Source: an uncultured Fibrobacter sp.
GTDB lineage: Bacteria > Fibrobacterota > Fibrobacteria > Fibrobacterales > Fibrobacteraceae
NCBI GenBank assembly: GCA_934700345.1
Contig: CAKUXP010000028.1
Coordinates: forward strand, 1-32,291
DNA length: 32,291 nt
Direction: 5' to 3'
The notes under the pieces: generated by a model
The model's database searches: none
What the model saw: only the letters and a program-made list of their open reading frames with translations
What the model was told of the DNA's origin: nothing
Position numbers and translations under genes: made by a program
In this document: in pieces, positions 32,136 through 32,291 of the stretch
How the letters are laid out: each line of letters begins with the position of its first letter
Numbering within the stretch: position 1 is the stretch's first letter

Positions 32136-32291
32136 CTACATCTTCCCCAGCATGGTCAGCTGTTCCCCGTACCTGTCCTCCTCCAGCTGTCGCCGGATGG
32201 AGCCGGCTATCTTTGCCGCGCTTTTCCCTGTCGTGTCGACATAGTAGCCCCGGCACCAGAACTCCCTGTTCCTGTATTTATACTGGAGTGC
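32136..32291 (-). CDS. tnpA: IS200/IS605-family TnpA (Y1) transposase, C-terminal part (partial)
   Basis: The last 51 codons of a gene that continues beyond the window, stop TAG at 32136-32138. KYRNREFWCRGYYVDTTGKS (residues 5-24 of the fragment) and IRRQLEEDRYGEQLTM match the C-terminus of IS200-like TnpA, including the YY...IR.QL.ED block with the catalytic-helix glutamine region. The catalytic Tyr and HUH motifs of these enzymes lie upstream or at the edge and can only be checked beyond the window. A GC hairpin lies downstream as the probable right end. Confidence 0.8.
   Translation of the reverse strand, partial: ALQYKYRNREFWCRGYYVDTTGKSAAKIAGSIRRQLEEDRYGEQLTMLGKM

Overview
The window looks like chromosomal DNA of a Fibrobacter-type bacterium (phylum Fibrobacterota). 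The main pointers are two copies of the roughly 900-residue family known from Fibrobacter succinogenes as TIGR02171 (SUMF1-like domain, WD40-like propeller, SGNH-like C-terminus), lipoproteins with poly-serine linkers and PCMD-like domains, and a Gram-negative envelope repertoire of lipoproteins and beta-barrels. No rRNA, tRNA or CRISPR was seen.

Layout. 1-2090: AT-rich end of a polysaccharide cluster (3' end of a probable gmd, a GT4 glycosyltransferase, a flippase-like membrane protein). 2183-4112: an extended SDR, convergent with an AmgK-like sugar kinase. 4207-7472: a trp operon with promoter, a leader peptide with three consecutive Trp codons, an attenuator-like terminator, trpE, a fused trpGD and a terminator. 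7484-9759: thioredoxin, divergent from a 632-residue putative outer-membrane beta-barrel. 9760-10474: a 0.7 kb gene-free block made largely of 7-bp-periodic sequence in inverted orientation. 10475-23559 (minus): a 13 kb block of tightly packed, mostly overlapping envelope genes, read in the order AlgX-like SGNH lipoprotein, transglutaminase-like protein, GT-C-like membrane protein, TIGR02171 gene A (broken), propeller lipoprotein, TIGR02171 gene B (intact), TolB-like propeller protein, glutaminyl cyclase. 23617-25490: aguB-aguA (agmatine to putrescine). 25487-26122: RNase HI with a viroplasmin domain. 26168-27594: an unrecognised gene plus a PHP phosphoesterase. 27608-31553 (minus): beta-barrel protein and two PCMD-like lipoproteins behind a good sigma70-type promoter. 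31619-32291: remnants of two insertion sequences.

TIGR02171 gene A can be reconstructed. An 824-bp IS30-family element is inserted in it with a 3-bp target duplication (ATC on the + strand), and removing it restores the reading VYD|ENHGFW. A separate one-base loss in a T7 run shifts the frame 36 bp upstream of the IS. The propeller domains of genes A and B are nearly identical over about 0.8 kb with no indels, while their flanking domains are diverged, which suggests gene conversion.

The best candidates for something undescribed are the trp attenuator in this lineage, the 13 kb surface operon (three SGNH-like domains, four propellers, a transglutaminase-like and a GT-C-like protein), and the inverted heptad-repeat block. 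All domain calls come from reading motifs by eye; no database search was run.
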